Assembly: GCA_032207245.1 (NCBI GenBank)
Contig: CM063509.1
Coordinates: 703,774-767,773, forward strand
Reading direction: 5' to 3'
From: Pardosa pseudoannulata
Lineage: Eukaryota > Arthropoda > Arachnida > Araneae > Lycosidae
Length of the DNA: 64,000 bases
Under the pieces are notes generated by a model. It was not told the origin of the DNA and did not search any database. It saw nothing but the letters and a program-made list of their open reading frames with translations. The translations under genes were made by a program, and so were the position numbers. Of the stretch, positions 34,601 to 50,500 are shown piece after piece (the stretch's first letter is position 1; each line of letters begins with the position of its first letter).

Positions 34601-37600
34601 TTTTCTGTTGAAACATGGAACAATGCATATCACCGTGTAGGTCACTTAAAGACGAAGAGATTGATACTATATTTATTATAATTCATTCTGTTTATAAGAG
34701 CAGAATCGCGAAAGTGTAAATTTTCTGTAGTTGAATTTTGCGAATTTTCCGCTGTTTTCGGAAATATACCCAAATAACTCCTCCATTTTCTGTTGAAACA
34801 TGGAACAATGCATATCACCGTGTAGGTCTTTAAAAAACGAAGAGATTGATACTATATTTATTATAATTCATTCTTTTTATAAGAGCAGAATCGCGAACGT
34901 GTAAATTTTCTGTAGTTGAATTTTGCGAATTTTCCGCTGTTTTCGGAAATATACCCAAATAACTCCTCCATTTTCTGTTGAAACATGGAACAATGCATAT
35001 CACCGTGTAGGTCTTTTAAAGACGAAGAGATTGATACTATATTTATTATAATTCATTATGTTTATAAGAGCAGAATCGCGAACGTGTAAATTTTCTGTAG
35101 TTGAATTTTGCGAATTTTCCGCTGTTTTCGGAAATATACCCAAATAACTCCTCCATTTTCTGTTGAAACATGGAACAATGCATATCAACGTGTAGGTCTC
35201 TTAAAGACGAAGAGATTGATACTATATTATTATAATTCATTCTGTTTATAAGAGCAGAATCGCGAACGTGTAAATTTTCTGTAGTTGAATTTTGCGAATT
35301 TTCCGCTGTTTTCGGAAATATACATAAATAACTCCTCCATTTTCTGTTGAAACATGGAACAATGCATATCACCGTGTAGGTCTTTTAAAGACGAACAGAT
35401 TGATACTATATTTATTATAATTCATTCTGTTTATAAGAGCAGAATCGCGAACGTGTAAATTTTCTGTAGTTGAATTTTGCGAATTTTCCGCTGTTTTCGG
35501 AAATATACCCAAACAACTCCTCCATTTTCTGTTGAAACATGGAACAATGCATATCACCGTGTAGGTCTTTTAAAGACGAAGAGATTGATACTATATTTAT
35601 TATAATTCATTATGTTTATAAGAGCAGAATCGCGAACGTGTAAATTTTCTGTAGTTGAATTTTGCGAATTTTCCGCTGTTTTCGGAAATATACCCAAATA
35701 ACTCCTCCATTTTCTGTTGAAACATGGAACAATGCATATCACCGTGTAGGTCTTTTAAAGACGAAGAGATTGATACTATATTTATTATAATTCATTCTGT
35801 TTATAAGAGCAGAATCGCGAACGTGTAAATTTTCTGTAGTTGAATTTTGCGAATTTTCCGCTGTTTTCGGAAATATACCCAAATAACTCCTCCATTTTCG
35901 GCTGAAACATGGAACAATGCATATCACCGTGTAGGTCTTTTAAAGACGAAGAGATTGATACTATATTTATTATAATTCATTCTGTTTATAAGAGCAGAAT
36001 CGCGAACGTGTAAATTTTCTGTAGTTGAATTTTGCGAATTTTCCGCTGTTTTCGGAAATATACCCAAATAACTCCTCCATTTTCTGTTGAAACATGGAAC
36101 AATGCATATCACCGTGTAGGTCTTTTAAAGACGAAGAGATTGATACTATATTTATTATAATTCATTATGTTTATAAGAGCAGAATCGCGAACGTGTAAAT
36201 TTTCTTTATTTTAATTTTGCGAATTTTCCGCTGTTTTTGGAAATATACCCAAATAACTCCTCCATTTTCTGTTGAAACATGGAACAATGCATATCACCGT
36301 GTAGGTCTTTAAAAAACGAAGAGATTGATACTATATATTATAATTCAATAAGTTTATAAGAGCAGAATCGCGAACGTGTAAATTTTCTGTAGTTGAATTT
36401 TGCGAATTTTCCGCTGTTTTCGGAAAGATACATAAATAACTCCTCCATTTTCTGTTGAAACATGGAACAATGCATATCACCGTGTAGGTCTCTTAAAGAC
36501 GAAGAGATTGATACTATATTTATTATAATTCATTCTGTTTATAAGAGCAGAATCGCGAACGTGTAAATTTTCTGTAGTTGAATTTTGCGAATTTTCCGCT
36601 GTTTTCGGAAATATACCCAAATAACTCCTCCATTTTCTGTTGAAACATGGAACAATGCATATCACCGTGTAGGTCTTTTAAAGACGAAGATTTTGATACT
36701 ATATTTTTTATAATTCATTATGTTTATAAGAGCAGAATCGCGAACGTGTAAATTTTCTGTAGTTGAATTTTGCGAATTTTCCGCTGTTTTCGGAAATATA
36801 CCCAAATAACTCCTCCATTTTCTGTTGAAACATGGAACAATGCATATCACCGTGTAGGTCTTTTAAAGACGAAGAGATTGATACTATATTTATTATAATT
36901 CATTATGTTTATAAGAGCAGAATCGCGAACGTGTAAATTTTCTGTAGTTGAATTTTGCGAATTTTCCGCTGTTTTCGGAAATATACCCAAATAACTCCTC
37001 CATTTTCTGTTGAAACATGGAACAATGCATATCACCGTGTAGGTCTTTTAAAGACGAAGAGATTGATACTATATTTATTATAATTCATTATGTTTATAAG
37101 AGCAGAATCGCGAACGTGTAAATTTTCTGTAGTTGAATTTTGCGAATTTTAAGCTGTTTTCGGAAATATACCCAAATAACTCCTCCATTTTCTATTGAAA
37201 CATGGATTAATGCATATCAGCGTGTAGGTCTTTTAAAGAGGAAGAATTTGATACTATATTTTTTATAATTTATTCTGTTTATAAGAGCAGAATAGCGAAC
37301 GTGTAAATTTTCTGTAGTTGAATTTTGCGAATTTTCCGCTGTTTTCGGAAATATACCCAAATAACTCCTCCATTTTCTGTTGAAACATGGAACATTGCAT
37401 ATCACCGTGTAGGTCTTTTAAAGACGAAGAGTTTGATACTATATTTTTTATAATTCATTATGTTTATAAGAGCAGAATTGCGAACGTGTAAATTTTCTGT
37501 AGTTGAATTTTGCGAATTTTCCGCTGTTTTCGGAAATATACCCAAATAACTCCTCTATTTTCTGTTGAAACATGGAACAATGCATATCACCGTGTAGGTC

Positions 37601-40600
37601 TTTTAAAAACGAAGAGATTGATACTATATTTATTATAATTCATTCTGTTTATAAGAGCAGAATCGCGAAAGTGTAAATTTTCTGTAGTTGAATTTTGCGA
37701 ATTTTCCGCTGTTTTCGGAAATATACCCAAATAACTCCTCCATTTTCTGTTCAAACATGGAACAATGCATATCACCGTGTAGGTCTTTTAAAGACGAAGA
37801 GTTTGATACTATATTTTTTATAATTTATTCTGTTTATAAGAGCAGAATCGCGAACGTGTAAATTTTCTGTAGTTGAATTTTGCGAATTTTCCGCTGTTTT
37901 CGGAAATATACCCAAATAACTCCTCCATTTTCTGTTGAAACATGGAACAATGCATATCACCGTGTAGGTCTTTTAAAGACGAAGAGTTTGATACTATATT
38001 TTTTATAATTATGTTTATAAGAGAAGAATCGCGAACGTGTAAATTTTCTGTAGTTGAATTTTGCGAATTTTCCGCTGTTTTCGGAAATATACCCAAATAA
38101 CTCCTCCATTTTCTGTTGAAACATGGAACAATGCATATCACCGTGTAGGTCTTTTAAAGACGAAGAGATTGATACTATATGTATTATAATTCATTATGTT
38201 TATAAGAGCAGAATCGCGAACGTGTAAATTTTCTGTAGTTGAATTTTGCGAATTTTCCGCTGTTTTCGGAAATATACCCAAATAACTCCTCCATTTTCTG
38301 TTGAAACATGGAACAATGCATATCACCGTGTAGGTCTCTTAAAGACGAAGTGATTGATACTATATTTATTATAATTCATTCTGTTTATAAGAGCAGAATC
38401 GCGAAAGTGTAAATTTTCTGTAGTTGAATTTTGCGAATTTTCCGCTGTTTTCGGAAATATACCCAAATAACTCCTCCATTTTCTGTTGAAACATGGAACA
38501 ATGCATATCACCGTGTAGGTCTCTTAAAGACGAAGAGATTGATACTATATTTATTATAATTCATTCTTTTTATAAGAGCAGAATCGCGAACGTGTAAATT
38601 TTCTGTAGTTGAATTTTGCGAATTTTCCGCTGTTTTCGGAAATATACCCAAATAACTCCTCCATTTTCTGTTGAAACATGGAACAATGCATATCACCGTG
38701 TAGGTCTTTTAAAAACGAAGAGATTGATACTATATTTATTATAATTCATTATGTTTATAAGAGCAGAATCGCGAACGTGTAAATTTTCTGTAGTTGAATT
38801 TTGCGAATTTTCCGCTGTTTTTGGAAATATACCCAAATAACTCCTCCATTTTCTGTTGAAACATGGAACAATGCATATCACCGTGTAGGTCTCTTAAAGA
38901 CGAAGAGATTGATACTATATTTATTATAATTCATTATGTTTATAAGAGCAGAATCGCGAAAGTGTAAATTTTCTGTAGTTGAATTTTGCGAATTTTCCGC
39001 TGTTTTCGGAAATATACCCAAATAACTCCTCCATTTTCTGTTGAAACATGGAACAATGCATATCACCGTGTATGTCTCTTAAAGACGAAGAGATTGATAC
39101 TATATTTATTATAATTCATTCTGTTTATAAGAGCAGAATCGCGAACGTGTAAATTTTCTGTAGTTGAATTTTGCGAATTTTCCGCTGTTTTCGGAAATAT
39201 ACCCAAATAACTCCTCCATTTTCTGTTGAAACATGGAACAATGCATATCACCGTGTAGGTCTTTTAAAAACGAAGAGATTGATACTATATTTATTATAAT
39301 TCATTATGTTTATAAGAGCAGAATCGCGAACGTGTAAATTTTCTGTAGTTGAATTTTGCGAATTTTCCGCTGTTTTCGGAAATATACCCAAATAACTCCT
39401 CCATTTTCTGTTGAAACATGGAACAATGCATATCACCGTGTAGGTCACTTAAAGACGAAGTGATTGATACTATATTTATTATAATTCATTCTGTTTATAA
39501 GAGCAGAATCGCGAAAGTGTAAATTTTCTGTAGTTGAATTTTGCGAATTTTCCGCTGTTTTCGAAATATACCCAAATAACTCCTCCATTTTCTGTTGAAA
39601 CATGGAACAATGCATATTACCGTGTAGGTCTTTTAAGGACGAAGAGTTTGATACTATATTTTATATAATTTATTCTGTTTATAAGAGCAGAATCGCGAAC
39701 GTGTAAATTTTCTGTAGTTGAATTTTGCGAATTTTCCGCTGTTTTCGGAAATATACCCAAATAACTCCTCCATTTTCTGTTGAAACATGGAACAATGCAT
39801 ATCACCGTGTAGGTCTTTTAAAGACGAAGAGATTGATACTATATTTATTATAATTCATTCTGTTTATAAGAGCAGAATCGCGAACGTGTAAATTTTCTGT
39901 AGTTGAATTTTGCGAATTTTCCGCTGTTTTCGGAAATATACCCAAATACCTCCTCCATTTTCTGTTGAAACATGGAACAATGCATATCACCGTGTAGGTC
40001 TCTTAAAGACGAAGAGATTGATACTATATTTATTATAATTCATTCTGTTTATAAGAGCAGAATCGCGAAAGTGTAAATTTTCTGTAGTTGAATTTTGCGA
40101 ATTTTCCGCTGTTTTCGGAAATATACCCAAATAACTCCTCCATTTTCTGTTGAAACATGGAACAATGCATATCACCGTGTAGGTCTTTTAAAGACGAAGA
40201 GATTGATACTATATTTATTATAATTCATTCTGTTTATAAGAGCAGAATCGCGAACGTGTGAATTTTCTGTAGTTGAATTTTGCGAATTTTCCGCTGTTTT
40301 CGGAAATATACCCAAATAACTCCTCCATTTTCTGTTGAAACATGGAACAATGCATATCACCGTGTAGGTATTTTAAAAACGAAGAGATTGATACTATATT
40401 TTTTATAATTCATTATGTTTATAAGAGCAGAATCGCGAACGTGTAAATTTTCTGTAGTTGAATTTTGCGAATTTTCCGCTGTTTTCGGAAATATACCCAA
40501 ATAACTCCTCCATTTTCTGTTGAAACATGGAACAATGCATATCACCGTGTAGGTCTCTTAAAGACGAAGAGATTGATACTATATTTATTATAATTCAATA

Positions 40601-40904
40601 CGTTTATAAGAGCAGAATCGCGAACGTGTAAATTTTCTGTAGTTGAATTTTGCGAATTTTCCGCTGTTTTCGGAAATATACATAAATAACTCCTCCATTT
40701 TCTGTTGAAACATGGAACAATGCATATCACCGTGTAGGTCTTTAAAAGACGAAGAGATTGATACTATATTTATTATAATTCATTATGTTTATAAGAGCAG
40801 AATCGCGAACGTGTAAATTTTCTGTAGTTGAATTTTGCGAATTTTCCGCTGTTTTCGGAAATATACCCAAATAACTCCTCCATTTTCTGTTGAAACATGG
40901 AACA

Positions 40905-41650
40905 ATGCTTATCACCGTGTAGGCCTTTTAAAGACGAAGGGATTGATACTATATTTATTATAATTCATTATGTTTATAAGAGCAGAATCGCGAAAGTGTA
41001 AATTTTCTGTAGTTGAATTTTGCGAATTTTCCGCTGTTTTCGGAAATATACCCAAATAACTCCTCCATTTTCTGTTGAAACATGGAACAATGCATATCAC
41101 CGTGTAGGTCACTTAAAGACGAAGAGATTGATACTATATATATTATAATTCATTCTGTTTATAAGAGCAGAATCGCGAAAGTGTAAATTTTCTGTAGTTG
41201 AATTTTGCGAATTTTCCGCTGTTTTCGGAAATATACCCAAATAACTCCTCCATTTTCTGTTGAAACATGGAACAATGCATATCACCGTGTAGGTCTTTTA
41301 AAGACGAAGAGATTGATACTATATTTATTATAATTCATTCTGTTTATAAGAGCAGAATCGCGAACGTGTAAATTTTCTGTAGTTGAATTTTGCGAATTTT
41401 CCGCTGTTTTCGGAAATATACCCAAATAACTCCTCCATTTTCTGTTGAAACATGGAACAATGCTTATCACCGTGTAGGCCTTTTAAAGACGAAGGGATTG
41501 ATACTATATTTATTATAATTCATTATGTTTATAAGAGCAGAATCGCGAAAGTGTAAATTTTCTGTAGTTGAATTTTGCGAATTTTCCGCTGTTTTCGGAA
41601 ATATACCCAAATAACTCCTCCATTTTCTGTTGAAACATGGAACAATGCAT
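40905..41650 (+). repeat. Three-monomer duplication (555-bp offset)
   Basis: The rare sequence GCTTATCACCGTGTAGGCCT occurs at about 40908 and 41463, exactly 3 x 185 bp apart. Each is followed by GAAGGGATTG and a GAAAGTG monomer and then a GGTCACTTAAAG monomer. This is a recent local tandem duplication of three monomers. Confidence 0.8.
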
Positions 41651-44600
41651 ATCACCGTGTAGGTCACTTAAAGACGAAGTGATTGATACTATATTTATTA
41701 TAATTCATTCTGTTTATAAGAGCAGAATCGCGAAAGTGTAAATTTTCTGTAGTTGAATTTTGCGAATTTTCCGCTGTTTTCGGAAATATACCCAAATAAC
41801 TCCTCCATTTTCTGTTGAAACATGGAACAATGCATATCACCGTGTAGGTCTCTTAAAGACGAAGAGATTGATACTATATTTATTATAATTCATTCTGTTT
41901 ATAAGAGCAGAATCGCGAAAGTTAAATTTTCTGTAGTTGAATTTTGCGAATTTTCCGCTGTTTTCGGAAATATGCCAAAATAACTCCTCCATTTTCTGTT
42001 GAAACATGGAACAATGCATATCACCGTGTAGGTCTTTTAAAGACGAAGAGATGATACTATATTTATTATAATTCATTCTGTTTATAAGAGCAGAATCGCG
42101 AAAGTGTAAATTTTCTGTAGTTGAATTTTGCGAATTTTCCGCTGTTTTTCGGAAATATACCCAAATAACTCCTCCATTTTCTGTTGAAACATGGAACAAT
42201 GCATATCACCGTGTAGGTCTTTTAAAGACGAAGAGATTGATACTATATTTATTATAATTCATTATGTTTATAAGAGCAGAATCGCGAACGTGTAAATTTT
42301 CTGTAGTTGAATTTTGCGAATTTTCCGCTGTTTTCGGAAATATACCCAAATAACTCCTCCATTTTCTGTTGAAACATGGAACAATGCATATCACCGTGTA
42401 GGTCTTTTAAAGACGAAGAGATTGATACTATATTTATTATAATTCATTCTGTTTATAAGAGCAGAATCGCGAACGTGTAAATTTTCTGTAGTTGAATTTT
42501 GCGAATTTTCCGCTGTTTTCGGAAATATACCCAAATAACTCCTCCATTTTCTGTTGAAACATGGAACAATGCATATCACCGTGTAGGTCTTTTAAAGACG
42601 AAGAGATTGATACTATATTTATTATAATTCATTATGTTTATAAGAGCAGAATCGCGAACGTGTAAATTTTCTGTAGTTGAATTTTGCGAATTTTCCGCTG
42701 TTTTCGGAAATATACCCAAATAACTCCTCCATTTTCTGTTGAAACATGGAACAATGCATATCACCGTGTAGGTCTTTTAAAGACGAAGAGATTGATACTA
42801 TATTTATTATAATTCATTATGTTTATAAGAGCAGAATCGCGAACGTGTAAATTTTCTGTAGTTGAATTTTGCGAATTTTCCGCTGTTTTCGGAAATATAC
42901 CCAAATAACTCCTCCATTTTCTGTTGAAACATGGAACAATGCATATCACCGTGTAGGTCTCTTAAAGACGAAGAGATTGATACTATATTTATTATAATTC
43001 ATTATGTTTATAAGAGCAGAATCGCGAACGTGTAAATTTTCTGTAGTTGAATTTTGCGAATTTTCCGCTGTTTTCGGAAATATACCCAAATAACTCCTCC
43101 ATTTTCTGTTGAAACATGGAACAATGCATATCACCGTGTAGGTCTTTTAAAGACGAAGAGATTGATACTATATTTATTATAATTCATTATGTTTATAAGA
43201 GCAGAATCGCGAACGTGTAAATTTTCTGTACTTGAATTTTGCGAATTTTCCGCTGTTTTCGGAAATATACCCAAATAACTCCTCCATTTTCTGTTGAAAC
43301 ATGGAACAATGCATATCACCGTGTAGGTCTTCTAAAGACAAAGTGATTGATACTATATTTATTATAATTATGTTTATAAGAGCAGAATCGCGAACGTGTA
43401 AATTTTCTGTAGTTGAATTTTGCGAATTTTCCGCTGTTTTCGGAAATATACCCAAATAACTCCTCCATTTTCTGTTGAAACATGGAACAATGCATATCAC
43501 CGTGTAGGTCTTTTAAAGACGAAGAGATTGATACTATATTTATTATAATTCATTCTGTTTATAAGAGCAGAATCGCGAACGTGTAAATTTTCTGTAGTTG
43601 AATTTTGCGAATTTTCCGCTGTTTTCGGAAATATACCCAAATAACTCCTCCATTTTCTGTTGAAACATGGAACAATGCATATCACCGTGTAGGTCTCTTA
43701 AAGACGAAGAGATTGATACTATATTTATTATAATTCATTCTGTTTATAAGAGCAGAATCGCGAAAGTGTAAATTTTCTGTAGTTGAATTTTGCGAATTTT
43801 CCGCTGTTTTCGGAAATATACCCAAATAACTCCTCCATTTTCTGTTGAAACATGGAACAATGCATATCACCGTGTAGGTCTTTTAAAGACGAAGAGATTG
43901 ATACTATATTTATTATAATTCATTCTGTTTATAAGAGCAGAATCGCGAAAGTGTAAATTTTCTGTAGTTGAATTTTGCGAATTTTCCGCTGTTTTCGGAA
44001 ATATACCCAAATAACTCCTCCATTTTCTGTTGAAACATGGAACAATGCATATCACCGTGTAGGTCACTTAAAGACGAAGAGATTGATACTATATTTATTA
44101 TAATTCATTCTGTTTATAAGATCAGAATCGCGAACGTGTAAATTTTCTGTAGTTGAATTTTGCGAATTTTCCGCTGTTTTCGGAAATATACCCAAATAAC
44201 TCCTCCATTTTCTGTTGAAACATGGAACAATGCATATCACCGTGTAGGTCTCTTAAAGACGAAGAGATTGATACTATATTTATTATAATTCATTCTGTTT
44301 ATAAGAGCAGAATCGCGAAAGTGTAAATTTTCTGTAGTTGAATTTTGCGAATTTTCCGCTGTTTTCGGAAATATACCCAAATAACTCCTCCATTTTCTGT
44401 TGAAACATGGAACAATGCATATCACCGTGTAGGTCTTTTAAAGACGAAGAGATTGATACTATATTTATTATAATTCATTATGTTTATAAGAGCAGAATCG
44501 CGAACGTGTAAATTTTCTGTAGTTGAATTTTGCGAATTTTCCGCTGTTTTCGGAAATATACCCAAATAACTCCTCCATTTTCTGTTGAAACATGGAACAA

Positions 44601-45899
44601 TGCATATCACCGTGTAGGTCTCTTAAAGACGAAGAGATTGATACTATATTTTTTATAATTATGTTTATAAGAGAAGAATAGCGAATGTGTAAATTTTCTG
44701 TAGTTGAATTTTGCGAATTTTCCGCTGTTTTCGGAAATATACCCAAATAACTCCTCCATTTTCTGTTGAAACATGGAACAATGCATATCACCGTGTAGGT
44801 CTCTTAAAGACGAAGAGATTGATACTATATTTTTTATAATTTATTCTGTTTATAAGAGCAGAATCGCGAACGTGTAAATTTTCTGTAGTTGAATTTTGCG
44901 AATTTTCCGCTGTTTTCGGAAATATACCCAAATAACTCCTCCATTTTCTGTTGAAACATGGAACAATGCATATCACCGTGTAGGTCTTTTAAAGACGAAG
45001 AGTTTGATACTATATTTTTTATAATTCATTATGTTTATAAGAGCAGAATCGCGAACGTGTAAATTTTCTGTAGTTGAATTTTGCGAATTTTCCGCTGTTT
45101 TCGGAAATATACCCAAATAACTCCTCCATTTTCTGTTGAAACATGGAACAATGCATATCACCGTGTAGGTCTTTTAAAGACGAAGAGATTGATACTATAT
45201 TTATTATAATTCATTATGTTTATAAGAGCAGAATCGCGAACATGTAAATTTTCTGTAGTTGAATTTTGCGAATTTTCCGCTGTTTTCGGAAATATACCCA
45301 AATAACTCCTCCATTTTCTGTTGAAACATGGAACATTGCATATCAGCGTGTAGGTCTTTTAAAGACTAAGAGTTTGATACTATATTTTTTTAATTTATTC
45401 TGTTTATAAGAGCAGAATCGCGAACGTGTAAATTTTTTGTAGTTGAATTTTGCGAATTTTCCGCTGTTTTCGGAAATATACCCAAATAACTCCTCCATTT
45501 TCTGTTGAAACATGGAACAATGCATATCACCGTGTAGGTCTTTTAAAGACGAAGAGTTTGATACTATATTTTTTATAATTATGTTTATAAGAGCAGAATC
45601 GCGAACGTGTAAATTTTCTGTAGTTGAATTTTGCGAATTTTCCGCTGTTTTCGGAAATATACCCAAATAACACCTCAATTTAATGTTGAAACATGGAACA
45701 ATGCATATGACCGTGTAGGTCACTTAAAGACGAAGAGATTGATACTATATTTTTTATAATTCATTATGTTTATAAGAGAAGAATAGCGAACGTGTAAATT
45801 TTCTGTAGTTGAATTTTGCGAATTTTCCGCTGTTTTCGGAAATATACCCAAATAACTCCTCCATTTTCTGTTGAAACATGGAACAATGCATATCACCGT

Positions 45900-47560
45900 G
45901 TAGGTCACTTAAAGGCGAAGTGATTGATACTATATTTATTATATTTCATTCTGTTTATAAGAGCAGAATCGCGAACGTGTAAATTTTCTGTAGTTGAATT
46001 TTGCGAATTTTCCGCTGTTTTCGGAAATATACCCAAATAACTCCTCCATTTTCTGTTGAAACATGGAACAATGCATATCACCGTGTAGGTCTCTTAAAGA
46101 CGAAGAGATTGATACTATATTTATTATAATTCATTCTGTTTATAAGAGCAGAATCGCGAACGTGTAAATTTTCTGTAGTTGAATTTTGCGAATTTTCCGC
46201 TGTTTTCGGAAATATACCCAAATAACTCCTCCATTTTCTGTTGAAACATGGAACAATGAATATCACCGTGTAGGTCTTTTAAAGACGAAGGGAATGATAC
46301 TATATTTATTATAATTCATTACGTCTATAAGAGCAGAATCGCGAACGTGTAAATTTTCTGTAGTTGAATTTTGCGAATTTTCCGCTGTTTTCGGAAATAT
46401 ACCCAAATAACTCCTCCATTTTCTGTTGAAACATGGAACAATGCATATCACCGTGTAAGTCTCTTAAAGACGAAGAGATTGATACTATATTATTATAATT
46501 CATTCTGTTTATAAGAGCAGAATCGCGAAAGTGTAAATTTTCTGTAGTTGAATTTTGCGAATTTTCCGCTGTTTTCGGAAATATACCCAAATAACTCCTC
46601 CATTTTCTGTTGAAACATGGAACAATGCATATCACCGTGTAGGTCTCTTGAAGACGAAGAGATTGATACTATATTTATTATAATTCATTCTGTTTATAAG
46701 AGCAGAATCGCGAAAGTGTAAATTTTCTGTAGTTGAATTTTGCGAATTTTCCGCTGTTTTCGGAAATATACCCAAATAACTCCTCCATTTTCTGTTGAAA
46801 CATGGAACAATGCATATCACCGTGTAGGTCTTTTAAAGACGAAGAGATTGATACTATATTTATTATAATTCATTATGTTTATAAGAGCAGAATCGCGAAC
46901 GTGTAAATTTTCTGTAGTTGAATTTTGCGAATTTTCCGCTGTTTTCGGAAATATACCCAAATAACTCCTCAATTTTATGTTGAAACATGGAACAATGCAT
47001 ATCACCGTGTAGGTCACTTAAAGGCGAAGTGATTGATACTATATTTATTATATTTCATTCTGTTTATAAGAGCAGAATCGCGAACGTGTTAATTTTCTGT
47101 AGTTGAATTTTGTGAATTTTCCGCTGTTTTTTCGAAATATACCCAAATAACTCCTCCATTTTCTGTTGAAACATGGAACAATGCATATCACCGTGTAGGT
47201 ATCTTAAAGACGAAGAGATTGATACTATATTTATTATAATTCATTCTGTTTATAAGAGCAGAATCGCGAACGTGTAAATTTTCTGTAGTTGAATTTTGCG
47301 AATTTTCCGCTGTTTTCGGAAATATACCCAAATAACTCCTCCATTTTCTGTTGAAACATGGAACAATGAATATCACCGTGTAGGTCTTTTAAAGACGAAG
47401 GGAATGATACTATATTTATTATAATTCATTATGTTTATAAGAGCAGAATCGCGAACGTGTAAATTTTCTTTATTTTAATTTTGCGATTTTTCCGCTGTTT
47501 TTGGAAATATACCCAAATAACACCTCAATTTAATGTTGAAACATGGAACAATGCATATCA
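45900..47560 (+). repeat. Second locus of the 1110-bp higher-order repeat
   Basis: GGTCACTTAAAGGCGAAGTG with ATTATATTTCATTCTG occurs near 45903 and 47012. CAATGAATATC occurs near 46254 and 47364, and GAAGGGAATGATAC near 46289 and 47398, all about 1110 bp apart. The second copy also carries TTTTTTCGAAATATAC (near 47127) and GTAGGTATCTT (near 47196), otherwise seen together only at 30694-30770. The run therefore shares descent with the locus about 16.4 kb away. Confidence 0.75.
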
Positions 47561-50500
47561 CCGTGTAGGTCTTTTAAAGACGAAGAGATTGATACTATAT
47601 TTATTATAATTCATTCTGTTTATAAGAGCAGAATCGCGAACGTGTAAATTTTCTGTAGTTGAATTTTGCGAATTTTCCGCTGTTTTCGGAAATATACCCA
47701 AATAACTCCTCCATTTTCTGTTGAAACATGGAACAATGCATATCACCGTGTAGGTCTCTTAAAGACGAAGAGATTGATACTATATTTATTATAATTCATT
47801 CTGTTTATAAGAGCAGAATCGCGAACGTGTAAATTTTCTGTAGTTGAATTTTGCGAATTTTCCGCTGTTTTCGGAAATATACCCAAATAACTCCTCCATT
47901 TTCTGTTGAAACATGGAACATTGCATATCACCGTGTAGGTCTTTTAAAGACGAAGATTTTGATACTATATATTTTATAATTCATTATGTTTATAAGAGAA
48001 GAATAGCGAACGTGTAAATTTTCTGTAGTTGAATTTTGCGAATTTTCCGCTGTTTTCGGAAATATACCCAAATAACTCCTCCATTTTCTGTTGAAACATG
48101 GAACAATGCATATCACCGTGTAGGTCTTTTAAAGACGAAGAGATTGATACTATATTTATTATAATTCATTATGTTTATAAGAGCAGAATCGCGAACGTGT
48201 AAATTTTCTGTAGTTGAATTTTGCGAATTTTCCGCTGTTTTCGGAAATATACCCAAATAACTCCTCCATTTTCTGTTGAAACATGGAACAATGCATATCA
48301 CCGTGTATGTCTCTTAAAGACGAAGATATTGATACTATATTTATTATAATTCATTCTGTTTATAAGAGCAGAATCGCGAACGTGTAAATTTTCTGTAGTT
48401 GAATTTTGCGAATTTTCCGCTGTTTTCGGAAATATACCCAAATAACTCCTCCATTTTCTGTTGAAACATGGAAGAATGCATATCAACGTGTAGGTCTTTT
48501 AAAGACGAAGAGATTGATACTATATTTATTATAATTCATTCTGTTTATAAGAGCAGAATCGCGAAAGTGTAAATTTTCTGTAGTTGAATTTTGCGAATTT
48601 TCCGCTGTTTTCGGAAATATACCCAAATAACTCCTCCATTTTCTGTTGAAACATGGAACATTGCATATCACCGTGTAGGTCTTTTAAAGACGAAGAGTTT
48701 GATACTATATATTTTATAATTCATTATGTTTATAAGAGAAGAATAGCGAACGTGTAAATTTGCTGTAGTTGAATTTTGCGATTTTTCCGCTGTTTTCGGA
48801 AATATACCCAAATAACTCCTCCATTTTCTGTTGAAACATGGAAAAATGCATATCACCGTGTAGGTCTTTTAAAAACGAAGAGATTGATACTATATTTATT
48901 ATAATTCAATATGTTTATAAGAGCAGAATCGCGAACGTGTAAATTTTCTATAGTTGAATTTTGCGAATTTTCCGCTGTTTTCGGAAATATACCCAAATAA
49001 CTCCTCCATTTTCTGTTGAAACATGGAACAATGCATATCACCGTGTAGGTCTTTTAAAGACGAAGATTTTGATACTATATTTTTTATAATTCATTATGTT
49101 TATAAGAGAAGAATAGCGAACGTGTAAATTTTCTGTAGTTGAATTTTGCGAATTTTCCGCTGTTTTCGGAAATATACCCAAATAACTCCTCCATTTTCTG
49201 TTGAAACATGGAACAATGCATATCACCGTGTAGGTCTTTTAAAGACGAAGAGATTGATACTATATTTATTATAATTCATTCTGTTTATAAGAGCAGAATC
49301 GCGAAAGTGTAAATTTTCTGTAGTTGAATTTTGCGAATTTTCCGCTGTTTTCGGAAATATACCCAAATAACTCCTCCATTTTCTGTTGAAACATGGAACA
49401 ATGCATATCACCGTGTAGGTCTTTTAAAGACGAAGATATTGATACTATATTTATTATAATTCATTCTGTTTATAAGAGCAGAATCGCGAACGTGTAAATT
49501 TTCTGTAGTTGAATTTTGCGAATTTTCCGCTGTTTTCGGAAATATACCCAAATAACTCCTCCATTTTCTGTTGAAACATGGAACAATGCATATCACCGTG
49601 TAGGTCTTTTAAAGACGAAGAGATTGATACTATATTTATTATAATTCATTATGTTTATAAGAGCAGAATCGCGAAAGTGTGAATTTTCTGTAGTTGAATT
49701 TTGCGAATTTTCCGCTGTTTTCGGAAATATACTCAAATAACTCCTCCATTTTCTGTTGAAACATGGAACAATGCATATCACCGTGTAGGTCTTCTAAAGA
49801 CAAAGTGATTGATAATATATTTATTATAATTATGTTTATAAGAGCAGAATCGCGAACGTTTAAATTTTCTGTAGTTGAATTTTGCGAATTTTCCGCTGTT
49901 TTCGGAAATATACCCAAATAACTCCTCCATTTTCTGTTGAAACATGGAACAATGCATATCAGCGTGTAGGTCTTTTAAAGACGAAGAGATTGATACTATA
50001 TTTTTTATAATTCATTCTGTTTATAAGAGCAGAATCGCGAACGTGTAAATTTTCTGTAGTTGAATTTTGCGAATTTTCCGCTGTTTTCGGAAATATACCC
50101 AAATAACTCCTCCATTTTCTGTTGAAACATGGAACAATGCATATCACCGTGTAGGTCTTTTAAAGACGAAGAGATTGATACTATATTTATTATAATTCAT
50201 TATGTTTATAAGAGCAGAATCGCGAACGTGTAAATTTTCTGTAGTTGAATTTTGCGAATTTTCCGCTGTTTTCGGAAATATACCCAAATAACTCCTCCAT
50301 TTTCTGTTGAAACATGGAACAATGCATATCACCGTGTAGGTCTCTTAAAGACGAAGAGATTGATACTATATTTATTATAATTCATTCTGTTTATAAGAGC
50401 AGAATCGCGAACGTGTAAATTTTCTGTAGTTGAATTTTGCGAATTTTCCGCTATTTTCGGAAATATACCCAAATAACTCCTCCATTTTCTGGTGAAACAT

